This document shows positions 45,598-54,263 of a DNA stretch of 64,000 nucleotides, in pieces (position 1 is the first letter of the stretch; the number at the start of each line of letters is the position of its first letter). The stretch is from Bacillus sp. FJAT-45350 (lineage in GTDB: Bacteria > Bacillota > Bacilli > Bacillales > NISU01): the NCBI RefSeq assembly GCF_002335805.1, contig NZ_NISU01000001.1:2488079-2552078 (forward strand), written 5' to 3'. The position numbers and the translations under genes are program-made. The notes beneath the pieces are model-generated. The model was not told where the DNA came from. It ran no database searches and saw nothing but the letters and a program-made list of their open reading frames with translations.

Positions 45598-45857
45598 GAC
45601 CCTTCTTCATCATCACTATGACTCTTGTCAGATTTTGATGGGATTTTTCTTTGTAAATACGTAAAGCGATTAGCAATGAGTGGGAGCTCAGTTAAACGAA
45701 CTATAGTAGGCATACGTTTCTTTTCATTAAGAAATCTATTGTAATTACAATGGTCATATAACATCTTACCTGTCATACTCGCAACTACATATAGAAATAA
45801 CATACCTATTATCATCCAGATAACCGGAAACTCAAAATACAATTCAAACACACTCAT
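45576..45857 (-). CDS. mifM: MifM-like translational-arrest sensor peptide upstream of yidC
   Basis: A 93-residue protein, ATG at 45857 behind AGAAGGGAGGCG (a longer reading from 45917 has no site). One N-terminal membrane helix (FPVIWMIIGMLFLYVVAS, about residues 9-27) would serve as insertion substrate. The C-terminus reads RFTYLQRK, a polar stretch, then SDDEEGSLLYYFN at the very end. B. subtilis MifM (95 aa as I recall) has one membrane helix, an RITTWIRK-like segment and an acidic DEED cluster followed by AGS at the same distance, where ribosomes stall unless YidC activity pulls the chain. Order, size, acidic cluster and downstream hairpin all match. Confidence 0.8.
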   Translation of the reverse strand: MSVFELYFEFPVIWMIIGMLFLYVVASMTGKMLYDHCNYNRFLNEKKRMPTIVRLTELPLIANRFTYLQRKIPSKSDKSHSDDEEGSLLYYFN

Positions 45858-45884
45858 CGCCTCCCTTCTAACTACTTTGTATGG

Positions 45885-45912
45885 ATTGTACCACAACTTT
45901 CGATTGATACAA
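45885..45912 (-). promoter_or_regulatory. Promoter of the mifM-like/yidC operon
   Basis: Reading leftward, TTGTAT and TACAAT are separated by 16 bp, and the -10 is preceded by TGG, an extended -10. Transcription would begin about 20 nt before the leader ATG. Confidence 0.55.
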
Positions 45913-46048
45913 AACAATAAAAAGTTATACTTTTCAGAACATTTTACTTGAATTATACTGAAATTGTTTTTACACTATTTTTAAGTTAGCAATATGATCC
46001 CCCTTATTACAACCGTCTTTATAAAATAATATTTTCGAGGTGAAGATT

Positions 46049-46231
46049 ATGAAAGACTACTTTTTAACTGTATTTTCATCTGATGGTGAAAAGCTTTTAG
46101 GAGAAAATTTTCAGGCATCTACAGACGATGAAGCAAAGCAAATAGCTGAAAAGCGCCTTACTGAAGAAAATTTACAGGAACACACGAGTAGACTAACTAG
46201 TGCCGGTAAACTTCTCTTGTTTCACAGATAA
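46049..46231 (+). CDS. yhzD: YhzD-like small protein
   Basis: A 60-residue soluble protein, MKDYFLTVFSSDGEKLLGEN, ending SAGKLLLFHR. This matches the YhzD-like family (about 60 aa), known only as a conserved Bacillus protein. The ATG at 46049 has GAGGTG six bases upstream; a GTG within that site at 46040 is less likely. It converges on yhaX and shares a terminator with it. Confidence 0.75.
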   Translation: MKDYFLTVFSSDGEKLLGENFQASTDDEAKQIAEKRLTEENLQEHTSRLTSAGKLLLFHR

Positions 46232-46234
46232 TAC

Positions 46235-46278
46235 AGAGTCATAGAAAAAACGCCTCTAGGGCGTTTTTTCTATGACTC
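46235..46278. terminator. Bidirectional terminator between yhzD and yhaX
   Basis: A perfect 20-bp stem (AGAGTCATAGAAAAAACGCC and its complement) with a TCTA loop; A and T tracts within the arms serve both strands. Its right arm includes the last codons of yhaX. Confidence 0.9.
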
Positions 46279-47112
46279 TATTCGTAATTGCTTTCTAAAT
46301 ACTTCTCTCACCATATAAGAAACACCATTCTGATTATTAGAGCGAGTAACCCAATCTGCTACATCCCTTACTTCCTTAGGGGCATTCCCCATACTTACAC
46401 CTAGTCCCACTTGAGTGATCATCTCAATATCATTTACACGAGAACCTATTGCAACCATTTCATTTAATGAAATTCCTAACTTGTTCCCCAACACTTGTAA
46501 GCCTCTAGCCTTTGAAACTCCATCTTGGACAATATCTATACGTCCATCCTTTGAGTCAATTAGCTTGATATCAGGAACCATCTCTTGTAATTCTTTTAAT
46601 GCAAGCTCTTTCTCTTTCTCTTCAAAAAATTTCACTTGAATCTTCGGTGGACTACTAGGGTTTTCAAGCATGTAATCACATAAAGAATCAACAAACGTGA
46701 CTGGATAAAATAATGGGTCGCCGATGCCAATAGTCATTTTAGCAATCAATTGATTCTTTTGTTTCACTTTATTTCCAACTGAATAGCTTTCATTCAATAA
46801 TCGAATATGACAATGGTAACTTTCAAGGATTTCAACTATATGAAAAGCCTTATCTTCATTTAATCGACGCTCAAATAATGGATCCTCTAAATCATTTGAA
46901 ACATATGCACCATCAAGAGTGATAAGGTGCCCATCTAACTTCAGTGCTTTGGCAATTTTTTTTGCAGCAGGAAAGGACTGCTCTGTTGCAAGTGTTACAT
47001 ATACACCTTTTTTCTTTACATATTCAATTGCATCCTTCGTTTGTCGACTTAGACGAGAATTATCCTTTAATAATGTTCCATCAATGTTTAATGCAAGTAG
47101 ACGATAAGTCAA
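46270..47112 (-). CDS. yhaX: HAD-superfamily Cof-type protein YhaX
   Basis: A 280-residue Cof/HAD-IIB protein. The first HAD motif reads LLALNIDGTLLKDNSRLS: the usual nucleophile aspartate of DxDGT is asparagine. Later motifs are intact (VSKARGLQVLGNKLGI with the lysine, and IGSRVNDIEMITQVGLGVSMGNA with the acidic residue). I recall the same NIDGT in B. subtilis YhaX, a sporulation/stress gene. If so, it is a family trait and catalysis may be lost. The start is a TTG at 47112 behind AAAAGGGGG; longer readings lack a site. Confidence 0.85.
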   Translation of the reverse strand: MTYRLLALNIDGTLLKDNSRLSRQTKDAIEYVKKKGVYVTLATEQSFPAAKKIAKALKLDGHLITLDGAYVSNDLEDPLFERRLNEDKAFHIVEILESYHCHIRLLNESYSVGNKVKQKNQLIAKMTIGIGDPLFYPVTFVDSLCDYMLENPSSPPKIQVKFFEEKEKELALKELQEMVPDIKLIDSKDGRIDIVQDGVSKARGLQVLGNKLGISLNEMVAIGSRVNDIEMITQVGLGVSMGNAPKEVRDVADWVTRSNNQNGVSYMVREVFRKQLRIES

Positions 47113-47335
47113 AATGATCCCCCTTTTCAATTTCTCCGTCGTTTTCAACCAGTAAGTATAGTTTTCATTCACTTTCATTTTGACGGTTTTCGGCACTTTG
47201 GAATGACTTGTTTTGTCATTAGCTATGACTAAAACAACTTCTACCAGTAGCACTCGTTTATAGTAAAGCCTATGAGTAACATGTCTTGATTAGAACTAAA
47301 TCACTATTCACTTGCACTAATAAGAATCCCAATAC

Positions 47336-47371
47336 TAAAAAAATCTCCACTACCGATTGATAGTGGAGATT
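47336..47371 (-). terminator. Terminator of yheA
   Basis: AATCTCCACTA pairs perfectly with TAGTGGAGATT around an 8-nt loop, followed leftward by TTTTTT. Confidence 0.9.
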
Positions 47372-47381
47372 CTTCTAGATA

Positions 47382-47729
47382 TTATTCAGCTTTTCCGTAT
47401 AATTCTTCTAATGGTTCAGTAATGATACGGTTTAAGTCACCGATAATCTCACTTAAACGTTGCTCTGCTTCCATTAATTTCGAAATCGTTTCATGTTGTT
47501 GCACAAGTTCGAATTGTTGTTGAGCTTGGATTGCTTCCTCTTCTGTAATTTGAACTCCTTGCATTTGCTTTTGTTGAAGCTCAATTTGAAGGTTACGGAA
47601 GTTTTCAAGCATACGGTTTGCAACCTCATCATTATTCACTTCTTCATGAAGTTGTTTTAACTGTGTAAATTCAGCGCTTTCCTTAAGTACGTTTCCTAAC
47701 TCACGTGCCTTTTCATTCAAATTTGACAT
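47382..47729 (-). CDS. yheA: YheA/YmcA-like helical protein (UPF0342)
   Basis: A 115-residue all-helical protein of the YlbF/YmcA/YheA family. It starts MSNLNEKARELGNVLKESAE and contains LENFRNLQIELQQKQMQG. Relatives YlbF and YmcA act with YaaT on RNase Y; the role of YheA itself is unknown. The ATG at 47729 follows TTAGGAGGAC. Gene order yheA-yheB matches B. subtilis. Confidence 0.92.
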   Translation of the reverse strand: MSNLNEKARELGNVLKESAEFTQLKQLHEEVNNDEVANRMLENFRNLQIELQQKQMQGVQITEEEAIQAQQQFELVQQHETISKLMEAEQRLSEIIGDLNRIITEPLEELYGKAE

Positions 47730-47859
47730 TAAATGTCCTCCTAACAATTTTAATCTTACCGACTATAACATGTTTCGACATGAAATTCAGCTAATATGGT
47801 GTTATTTTATGTATAATTCTACTTCAGTCAGTCTAACCAAAGATAATATTTATAGACAT

Positions 47860-48999
47860 TTATGCCATAAGTAACACGATAATTCCTTGAACAAACCCTA
47901 TCGCTCCACCAAGTAGGGCTCCTAAGTAAGTAATCATTTTAAATTCTCTTCGTGATATGGAAAGAACCATTTCCTCCAACCTTTCAACAGAAAAAGTCTC
48001 TACCTGTTCTTTTACCACTTCATCTAAGCCAATTTTACGTAGCATTGGTTCAACACGAACTGATAGACCTTCCCCAATCATTTCAATAATTTTAGGGAGC
48101 CACTGTTGAGTAATCTTTGATTCATAATGACCTGTCCAAGCTGATAATGGCTTGTCTAGTAGTTGAAACAACGGAAGCTCTTCTTTTATTACACGAGTTA
48201 ATGGCTGAACAACATCTTCTTTTTCTAGTTTCTTTAAAAATACATGAATGTCTTTGTCCTTTAAATTAATCCACTCTTTAGTTAGAAGCTTTTCGAGTAA
48301 GTCATTAGCACCCTTATCTTGGAGGAATTTAATGATTTCAGGCTGAACCTTATCCACTAATCGTTCATTACCTAAAAACATTGAGATCATGTTTCCTAGT
48401 GTGCCTTTTCCGTACAAAAATCGGTCAATCATATCGCTTAGCTTTTCTTTTCCTTCGCGACTTTCAAAAAAGTCTCTCCCCTTAATTAAAACCATATCTG
48501 CTAGCGTAGGAATAAAGCCTTCTATTTTAATCTGCCATTTATCTGGAACGACCTCTCCCACTTTCTTTCCTTGTAACTTAGCAAGAATTTCGTCATATTT
48601 TTCATCGATTAGAGAGTCTGTCTTTTCCTCTAACATTACTCTTACATTATCAATTGATAAATGTTCGTTTGCTAATTCGTTGATTGTCTTCTCACTTCTA
48701 AGAAACTGCAACGTTTCTTTTTCTGCAAAAGACGTCATTTCCTTTACAAAGGACGCATTCTTTAACTTTTTCTGAATACCTTCTGGGGTTAATAAATGCT
48801 TCATTACCATATGGCCTAATTGCTCAGCCAACTCCCCACGACGCTTAGGGATTAAACCTGGAGTAAAAGGCACACGCCATTTTCCAAAATATATGGGCTT
48901 GTACGGGCGAAACAGCATACGAATGGCTAGTGAGTTCGTCATACCACCAATTATAGCCCCAATTATTATCATCATTAAAAGTAAAAATAAAGTGCTCAT
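47860..48999 (-). CDS. yheB: DUF445 membrane protein YheB
   Basis: A 379-residue protein with membrane helices at both ends (residues 3-21 and about 355-378) and a long helical soluble middle. The N-terminal motif GGMTNSLAIRMLFRPYKPIY, followed by PFTPGLIPKRRGELAEQLG, is the DUF445 signature. Function unknown. I prefer the ATG at 48999; the one 9 bp upstream lies directly on the GGAGG. Confidence 0.92.
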   Translation of the reverse strand: MSTLFLLLMMIIIGAIIGGMTNSLAIRMLFRPYKPIYFGKWRVPFTPGLIPKRRGELAEQLGHMVMKHLLTPEGIQKKLKNASFVKEMTSFAEKETLQFLRSEKTINELANEHLSIDNVRVMLEEKTDSLIDEKYDEILAKLQGKKVGEVVPDKWQIKIEGFIPTLADMVLIKGRDFFESREGKEKLSDMIDRFLYGKGTLGNMISMFLGNERLVDKVQPEIIKFLQDKGANDLLEKLLTKEWINLKDKDIHVFLKKLEKEDVVQPLTRVIKEELPLFQLLDKPLSAWTGHYESKITQQWLPKIIEMIGEGLSVRVEPMLRKIGLDEVVKEQVETFSVERLEEMVLSISRREFKMITYLGALLGGAIGFVQGIIVLLMA

Positions 49000-49202
49000 T
49001 TTGTTCATTCCTCCTTTATCGTTCTTATCTTCACAAAAAAACCTATTGCCACATACAATACTTTATCAGCATATGCCTAGATTATATTCATTACAGCTTT
49101 ACTCCACTATTCTCTACAAAAGTTGCAAAAATGTAAAGGAGATGTTGTAGAAACGTGTGTAAACAACACTAACGTGACAACTAATAAAATGAGGGAATAC
49201 TT

Positions 49203-50594
49203 ATGATTTCTTTCCAAAGAGTATCTATACAATCAATAGATGATTCATTGCTCACACATCAGCATGAAATACGTCTTAGTGAAAAGTTATTTAAGACATG
49301 GAAATTAAATTTGCATCAAGTAATTCCTGTGGTATGTGGAAACAAGAAAGTAGATGTAGAATGCATGCCTCTTGATCAAAATGATGAATTGATTTTACAA
49401 TGCAGTTCATCTTTACTTCAAGAGCTCAACTTACCAGAAAAATTACTTTCTCTCCACCTGTCCTACCATAAAGAATTACTACAATTTCAGCTTGGACCTA
49501 TTATCTCTGTTCTAACACTTGTCAATCAAAACAGAACAGACGAACCTTTTGGAACAGTGAGTAAATTTTGTGAAGAACTTGCTGACTATGCAAAGATGCA
49601 CCATTTGTTCTTTTACGTATTTAGTATACAGCAATGGGATAATGAGAAACCAAAAGGATATATATTTGAAGATGGACAATGGGATGAAGTGAACGTACCT
49701 ATACCTGATGTCATTTACAACCGAATTGGTTCTAGGAAGGTTGAACAGAGCACAAATATGGCTCAGCTACTTACAGAGTGTTCAATTTTAAACATTCCTT
49801 ACTTTAATGAAAAATTTCTAAGTAAGTGGGATGTATACAGTACATTGCACAATTATATTGAGATTAAGCCACACCTTCCTACTACGGAGCTCTATACTGA
49901 TGAACAAAGCCTAAAAACGATGCTAGATGCCTACTCATTGCTATTCCTTAAGCCTGATAATGGCAGTCAAGGTAAAGGTATTTATCAGATTGGCTATGAT
50001 GAAAAAGAAGATCAGTATTTCATTCGATATTCAACACTTTCAGGTAAACAGGAAAGAATTTTTCAATCTACTAAAGTTTTACACAGTCTTCTTAGTAAAC
50101 GAATTGGGAAGCGCTCTTATTTATTACAAGAAGCTATTCCGTTAAAGAAGTGGAAGGATCGTCCACTCGACTTTCGAATATTATGTTGCCGAACACTTAA
50201 AGGAGAGTGGAATGTAATATCTGCAGTTGCTCGAGTATCCGCTGAAGAGAAGTTTGTCGCCAACTTAGCCCAAGGAGGAGAAATTGTACCCGTTGATGAG
50301 GTATTACTTGAATGGTTTCCAACAGAAGAAAGCAAGCAACTAAAATCACTACTCTATGAAATAGCCCTTGAATCATCACGCTTACTAAACGAAGAATCTA
50401 CAGGTGAATACGGTGAATTTGGTGTCGATATCGGGATAGATGAAGAAGGGTTTCCTTGGATTATTGAACTAAATACAAAGCCTTCTAAAAATGACTGGAC
50501 TGTACAAGAAAAAAAGAAAATTCGTCCATCAGCAAAAACAGTTATTCAATTTGCTTTCTTCCTATCTAAGTTTCCTTATACTCATTTACGCTAG
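49203..50594 (+). CDS. yheD: ATP-grasp protein, YheD type (first of four)
   Basis: A 463-residue YheC/YheD-family protein. An N-terminal beta-rich domain (about residues 1-110) is followed by the shared segment PDVIYNRIGSRKVEQS and FLSKWDVYSTL. The ATP-grasp core has LFLKPDNGSQGKGIYQI (nucleotide lysine and glycine loop), LQEAIPL, PLDFRILC and the metal motif WIIELNTKPS. Annotated relatives are called endospore coat-associated proteins; the ligase reaction is unknown. Length is near B. subtilis YheD (about 453). First gene of a five-gene rightward operon. Confidence 0.9.
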   Translation: MISFQRVSIQSIDDSLLTHQHEIRLSEKLFKTWKLNLHQVIPVVCGNKKVDVECMPLDQNDELILQCSSSLLQELNLPEKLLSLHLSYHKELLQFQLGPIISVLTLVNQNRTDEPFGTVSKFCEELADYAKMHHLFFYVFSIQQWDNEKPKGYIFEDGQWDEVNVPIPDVIYNRIGSRKVEQSTNMAQLLTECSILNIPYFNEKFLSKWDVYSTLHNYIEIKPHLPTTELYTDEQSLKTMLDAYSLLFLKPDNGSQGKGIYQIGYDEKEDQYFIRYSTLSGKQERIFQSTKVLHSLLSKRIGKRSYLLQEAIPLKKWKDRPLDFRILCCRTLKGEWNVISAVARVSAEEKFVANLAQGGEIVPVDEVLLEWFPTEESKQLKSLLYEIALESSRLLNEESTGEYGEFGVDIGIDEEGFPWIIELNTKPSKNDWTVQEKKKIRPSAKTVIQFAFFLSKFPYTHLR

Positions 50595-50604
50595 GAGGAA
50601 TAAC

Positions 50605-51696
50605 ATGTTATCGCTAGGTATACTTTCCTTAGATGAAAACCAAGAGTCCCATTATTATAAGGAATTAGCTATCAAAGGAAAGCAATTTTTCTATGAAGTG
50701 GTTTTATTTCACCCTGCTGATGTAAATTTCGAATCTAACACAATTAAAGGAAGAGTTTATAACCAACAAAAAAGACAATGGGAAAAGCAGCGTTGTACAT
50801 TCCCAACTTTTATTTATGACCGATGCTTTTACCCTACTAATACACAGTATAAGGAATATAAAACGACTATTAAACAATTACGAAGTAGAATTCCCTTTAT
50901 AGGCTATGGATTACCAGATAAGTGGAGTATTCATGAAACGTTAATTAAGCAGCCCACTCTCACTAGCTTCATTCCAAATACAATTCATTTCACTTCAGCT
51001 AAGGACATTCTTCCTTTGATACAAGAACAGGGTGAAGTAGTTGTTAAGCCTGCAAGTGGTTCACAAGGACGGGGAATCTTTTTCATTCGATACAAAAAAG
51101 AACAAATAGAGGTTAGGACACAAGTAGGAGAATCTATCATATCGAGAAGGTCTAAAGATTTTTCTAGATTTATTAGTTGGCTCAATAACTTAATTGAAGA
51201 GTACACTTACCTTTGTCAGCCTAGCCTCTCTCTCCGAACATCTAAAAATGAGCCTTTTGATTTTCGAATTTTTCTTCAAAAGGACGGTGACGGACAATGG
51301 CAAGAACTAGGGAGAGCAGTTAGAAAAGGAGAAAAAGAGAAGCTCATTTCTAATCTACATGGTGGTGCTTCTTCTATGGACTTCTTTAAGTGGATACAAG
51401 ATTACTCTATTGATACTCAAAAAGCGATTTGCAATCAAATTTGCAATTTAATAAACGATATTCCACCCATTCTAGAATCAACATATGGGCCATTATTTGA
51501 GTTAGGGCTTGATGTAGCACTTGACCAGGATTATAAACTCTGGTTACTAGAAGTAAACTCTAAGCCAGGTCGTAGCATCCTTCTTTCAAGTCCAAATTTC
51601 GAAAATGAAAAGCTATATAGAGCTCCCTTTGAATATATAACATTTTTAAGCCGAAACCTCAATGAAGATAATAAAAATCTGGTGTACTACAAATAA
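50605..51696 (+). CDS. yheC: ATP-grasp protein, YheC type (second of four)
   Basis: A 363-residue protein, matching the length I recall for YheC. It lacks the long N-terminal domain of its neighbours and starts MLSLGILSLDENQESHYYKE. Motifs: PTFIYDRCFYPTN, PDKWSIHETL, EVVVKPASGSQGRGIFFI, LCQPSLSL, PFDFRIFLQKDGDGQW, LHGGASS and the metal motif WLLEVNSKPGRS. The ATG at 50605 follows TAGGAGGAA; a longer reading overlaps yheD by more than 100 bp. Soluble, cytosolic. Confidence 0.9.
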   Translation: MLSLGILSLDENQESHYYKELAIKGKQFFYEVVLFHPADVNFESNTIKGRVYNQQKRQWEKQRCTFPTFIYDRCFYPTNTQYKEYKTTIKQLRSRIPFIGYGLPDKWSIHETLIKQPTLTSFIPNTIHFTSAKDILPLIQEQGEVVVKPASGSQGRGIFFIRYKKEQIEVRTQVGESIISRRSKDFSRFISWLNNLIEEYTYLCQPSLSLRTSKNEPFDFRIFLQKDGDGQWQELGRAVRKGEKEKLISNLHGGASSMDFFKWIQDYSIDTQKAICNQICNLINDIPPILESTYGPLFELGLDVALDQDYKLWLLEVNSKPGRSILLSSPNFENEKLYRAPFEYITFLSRNLNEDNKNLVYYK

Positions 51697-51709
51697 GGAG
51701 TTGGTTATC

Positions 51710-53089
51710 ATGAGTAACACAAAAGCACTACCTTTGAAAATTATTTCAGATTATATAGAAACGATTTTCGTTCCTGAAAGCCTCTTTCGGACTTGGGTTA
51801 TAAACAAAAGGTTCCCTGAGTATATCGCTTTCGGCTCAGAACGAATCCCTTGTAAGCCCGCTCCTCATCCAGATAAAAAAAATGAATATCTCCTTTCAGA
51901 AGACTGCTTTCAAGCTCTTTCATTACCATATGAAGGAGTAGTTCATGTATTCCAACATGATAATACATTGCATATTGGTCCACTAGTAGGAATTTTCACT
52001 GCAGGATTTCAAAGCTCTTCCCTTCGCCCGATTGGAGAGCGTTCCATGTTTTTTGCTCGATTGCTTTCTTCAGAGCAAAAGGTTGGTTCCTACTATTTCG
52101 TGTTTGGTGCACACCATGTTAATTGGGAAAGTGCCACAGTGAAAGGATACTTCTACACAGGAAAAGGGTGGAAACAAGTTACCGTTCCTTTTCCAAATGT
52201 AGTATATAACCGTTTACCAAATCGGCGCATTGAAAATGTAGAATCCTTTCAAAAGTTAAAGGAACGCTTTGAAAAAGACTATCTAATTCCTTGGTTCAAC
52301 CCGAGCTTCTTTGATAAGTGGGATATTTATATAAAGCTTATGGATGACAAGGGCACAGCTATGTATCTACCAGAAAGCTTTTTAAATCCAACAAACGCAA
52401 ATATTGAACAGCTTCTCGAAAAACACCATCACGTATATCTCAAACCAGCAGCCGGAAGCTTAGGCCTAGGTATCCACCAAATCATAAAATTAAAAGATGA
52501 CCCTTATTATTATTGCCGCTTTCGAAAAGATGAACAAAATCGTTTAAGGCGGTACTCTTCTCTTGAACGATTAATGAAACAGCACTTCCCTAATGGAGTT
52601 AAAAACTTCATTGCTCAACAAGGGATCCATTTAATCAAAATTAAGAATAACCCTGTTGATTTTAGAATTCACACAAATAAGGATGAACAAGGCAAATGGC
52701 AAATTAGTGCAATTGCAGCAAAAGTAGCAGGTAAGGGCAGTGTTACGACACATGTAAAAAGTGGCGGTGAAATTAAAACAGCAGCTGAAACGATAACAGA
52801 AGCTGGATTGTCTAAAGAACAGTTAGAAGAGCTGAAAGAATGTGCATTACAAATTAGTAAAAGGATCGACCATACAACGGAAGGGTTTATCGGTGAAATT
52901 GGCTTCGACTTAGGCATCGACAAATCAGGGCATATATGGATGTTCGAAGCGAATTCAAAGCCTGGTCGTACGATTTTCTCTCATGCTAAGCTACGTCATA
53001 ATGATTTAATGTCAAGACGTTTACCACTAGCATATGCTGTTTATTTAGCAAAACAAAGTATTACCCAGCCAGAGCTGTTGCTAACATGA
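51710..53089 (+). CDS. ATP-grasp protein, YheD-like (third of four)
   Basis: A 459-residue YheD-type paralogue. The N-terminal domain (about 110 residues) has YIAFGSERIPCKPA. Then come PNVVYNRLPNRRIENVE, FFDKWDIYIKL, VYLKPAAGSLGLGIHQI, AQQGIHLI, PVDFRIHTNKDEQGKW, HVKSGGEI and WMFEANSKPGRT. The ATG at 51710 follows AAGGAG; the gap after yheC is 13 bp. In B. subtilis only one gene of each type exists, so this is an added paralogue. It has diverged well from the first copy, so the duplication is not recent. Confidence 0.9.
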   Translation: MSNTKALPLKIISDYIETIFVPESLFRTWVINKRFPEYIAFGSERIPCKPAPHPDKKNEYLLSEDCFQALSLPYEGVVHVFQHDNTLHIGPLVGIFTAGFQSSSLRPIGERSMFFARLLSSEQKVGSYYFVFGAHHVNWESATVKGYFYTGKGWKQVTVPFPNVVYNRLPNRRIENVESFQKLKERFEKDYLIPWFNPSFFDKWDIYIKLMDDKGTAMYLPESFLNPTNANIEQLLEKHHHVYLKPAAGSLGLGIHQIIKLKDDPYYYCRFRKDEQNRLRRYSSLERLMKQHFPNGVKNFIAQQGIHLIKIKNNPVDFRIHTNKDEQGKWQISAIAAKVAGKGSVTTHVKSGGEIKTAAETITEAGLSKEQLEELKECALQISKRIDHTTEGFIGEIGFDLGIDKSGHIWMFEANSKPGRTIFSHAKLRHNDLMSRRLPLAYAVYLAKQSITQPELLLT

Positions 53090-54258
53090 CCACCATTTAT
53101 TTTAACCAAGAATCATCTACATGGGGGCTTCAGGAAAACGAAGGTTTAGTTTGGGGGTTCGATAAGAAGCGAATCCCTATGATTGCCCCCTCACCCGAAT
53201 CGGTTCCATTTTACGTGAAAAGACATGAGAGAAGTCTAGGTCCAATTGTTGGCCTCTTAACAAGTGACCACTCCAAGAAATTGTTTTCTGGCAATAAACA
53301 AACATTTAGACGCATTCATGATGGGTTACAACAAACAGGTGGTCTTTGCTTTGTCATTACACCTGATACGATCTGTTATTCTCAACTACATGGGTATGTA
53401 TTAATCAATAATAACTGGGTACTAACGGCTATTCCATTACCTGATGTCATTTACAACCGTGTCCCTACCCCACGTACTGAGAAATCAGAGAGAATGAAGC
53501 GTGTCTTTGAGTGGATCAAACAGATGAATATTCCTTTTTTTAATCCTCATTTTTTTAATAAATGGGATGTTCATCAAACCCTTTCAACAGAACCAACAAT
53601 AGCTAATCATCTACTCTTTACAGATGTGGTCACTTCGAAAGAAACATTTAGAGAAGCTCTTGCCAACTATAAGTTTCTTTATTTAAAACCAAAAGAAGGA
53701 CAAAAAGGAGATGGGATTTTCAAACTAACTACTGGACCTAATCAGACTTACTTGATTCACGATCATACAACATCGGTCACTTTATTTTCCTTTGAGTCTC
53801 TTTGGACTTCAGTTAATGACAAAGTTGATTTGTCTAATTACCTGTTACAAGAAGGTATTCATTTAAATCAATTGAACGATAAAAAATACGATTTTCGTAT
53901 TCTATGCCACAAGGTTCAGGGTGAATGGAATACAAGTGGAATTGGTGTACGCTCTAGCAAAGGAATTACAACTCACGTACCAAAAGGAGGAATGATTCTA
54001 TCCCTGAAAGACATTTCTCCCCCTATTAATTTTGAAAAAATTAACCTCTTAATTGCTACTATTGGAAAAAGACTAGAACAGTCTTATGGAAATCTTGGAG
54101 AGTTCTCAGTTGATATTGGTCGGGATACAACTGGTCGCTACTGGTTATTTGAAGTCAATGCAAAGCCGATGATTTTTGATGAGCCAACAATCCAAAAACA
54201 AGGCTTACACAACCTCATTCAAGCCTTTTATTCAGAAAGCGGTTATCTTGAGGAGTGA
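53086..54258 (+). CDS. ATP-grasp protein, short YheD-like (fourth of four)
   Basis: A 390-residue paralogue with a truncated N-terminal domain, about 70 residues shorter than the first and third copies. Motifs are complete: PDVIYNRVPTPRTEKS, FFNKWDVHQTL, LYLKPKEGQKGDGIFKL, LQEGIHLN, YDFRILCHKVQGEW, HVPKGGMI and WLFEVNAKPMIF. Its ATG overlaps the stop of the third copy (ATGA), so translation is coupled. The glycine loop has KEGQKG in place of the SGSQG of the others, possibly altering substrate. Confidence 0.88.
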   Translation: MTTIYFNQESSTWGLQENEGLVWGFDKKRIPMIAPSPESVPFYVKRHERSLGPIVGLLTSDHSKKLFSGNKQTFRRIHDGLQQTGGLCFVITPDTICYSQLHGYVLINNNWVLTAIPLPDVIYNRVPTPRTEKSERMKRVFEWIKQMNIPFFNPHFFNKWDVHQTLSTEPTIANHLLFTDVVTSKETFREALANYKFLYLKPKEGQKGDGIFKLTTGPNQTYLIHDHTTSVTLFSFESLWTSVNDKVDLSNYLLQEGIHLNQLNDKKYDFRILCHKVQGEWNTSGIGVRSSKGITTHVPKGGMILSLKDISPPINFEKINLLIATIGKRLEQSYGNLGEFSVDIGRDTTGRYWLFEVNAKPMIFDEPTIQKQGLHNLIQAFYSESGYLEE

Positions 54259-54263
54259 TAAAA

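Noticed and set aside
45858-45917. Upstream extension of the mifM-like ORF
   Set aside because: The 20 extra codons cover the -10 region and the ribosome binding site of the ATG at 45857, so they are not likely to be translated.
48389-48775. 128-codon open frame antisense to yheB
   Set aside because: It lies wholly within yheB on the other strand, has no ribosome binding site, and its Ser/Phe/Ile-rich composition is what the reverse of a Glu/Lys-rich gene gives.
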